In this document: positions 63,560 through 64,000 of the stretch, in pieces | How positions within the stretch are numbered: the first letter of the stretch is position 1 | How the letters are laid out: each line of letters begins with the position of its first letter | Assembly (NCBI RefSeq): GCF_901933205.1 | Contig: NC_044572.1 | Location: 90,424,965 to 90,488,964, forward strand | Source of the DNA: Camarhynchus parvulus | Taxonomy: Eukaryota > Chordata > Aves > Passeriformes > Thraupidae | Length of the DNA stretch: 64,000 bases | Reading direction: 5' to 3' | Notes under the pieces: model-generated | What the model saw: the letters and a program-made list of their open reading frames with translations, nothing else | Database searches by the model: none | What the model was told of the DNA's origin: nothing | Position numbers and translations under genes: made by a program

Positions 63560-64000
63560 TTATTTTTTAGACATAGCAAGCTGTGAAGTCAGCTCAGCCA
63601 TCTCATCTGATTGTACCTTCAGACCTGCTGAGTATAAAACAAGCAAACACTGGCTGCTCTTGAAAAAAATCTGCTGAGTTTTTCAAATACCAACATATGG
63701 CCTTTATTAATCTTGCTAAATTTTATGAAGGTGCAAGACAATAGAGTCTGACTCAAAATCTGTAGAGTTCCCTTGTGCTAATTAGAAGTGGCCTTTCCTT
63801 GTACCAGTTCCAAGATGTTGCCTGAACTTTCAAGTGTTTCTGAAGACAGCTCCAATTTCTTACTTGAAAGGAAGGACCAACAGCTTAATATTTAACCTGT
63901 AGCTGTTGTCAGCTATTTAACCTTGTCCAGAAGTGAATGGGTAATTCCCCTTCACTAACAAAAGTGTAAAAAATATCTTAAGATGACCTTGTGCAGAGTT

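Larger units (their letters stand above)
52181..64000. other. Long intergenic stretch
   Basis: About 11.8 kb of AT-rich unique sequence with a pyrimidine tract (52958) and an AG microsatellite (63541). No open frame has splice-flanked homology I can recognise, and I see no RNA gene or CR1 copy. Confidence 0.6.

Overview
The window is vertebrate nuclear DNA, most likely from a passerine bird. The bird call rests on several CR1 LINE fragments with the chicken-type CR1 3' half and on short introns. The passerine call rests on a tRNA-Ile-headed SINE with a CR1-like tail at about 49.81-49.95 kb, which matches my memory of the passerine family TguSINE1. No bacterial-style operons, CRISPR arrays or intact transposon genes are present, and almost all short open reading frames are chance frames in intron or intergenic DNA.

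One protein-coding gene can be supported. ELP2 (Elongator complex subunit 2) lies on the minus strand from an ATG at 41108 to a TAG at 4779-4781. I resolved 22 coding exons by splice signals, phase and similarity to vertebrate ELP2 as I remember it. They sum to 2481 nt, or 826 residues plus stop, the same length as the human protein. Every junction keeps frame. Twenty introns are GT-AG and one (intron 10) is GC-AG. The protein is a chain of WD40 blades that form two propellers. With ELP1 and ELP3 it makes the Elongator core that modifies wobble uridine-34 of tRNAs.

Layout: 1-3.49 kb is intergenic with nothing recognisable. 3.49-4.78 kb is the probable ELP2 3' UTR. 4.78-41.11 kb is ELP2; its introns hold CR1 fragments, a ~170-bp tandem duplication, a perfect 27-bp hairpin and a candidate poison exon. 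40.66-41.21 kb is a CpG-rich promoter with an exact TISU/YY1 element over the start codon. 41.3-64 kb is intergenic with CR1 fragments, one SINE, microsatellites and one weak candidate exon on the plus strand. SLC39A6, which lies head-to-head with ELP2 in human, is not visible.

I found no convincing new multi-gene system. The points most worth a second look are the promoter and intron 1 (TISU, a frame-preserving 99-nt intron carrying a GP-coding hexanucleotide repeat and a G-quadruplex motif, and an inverted CR1 pair around the island), the GC-AG intron, the candidate poison exon, the foldback hairpin and the fresh tandem duplication.
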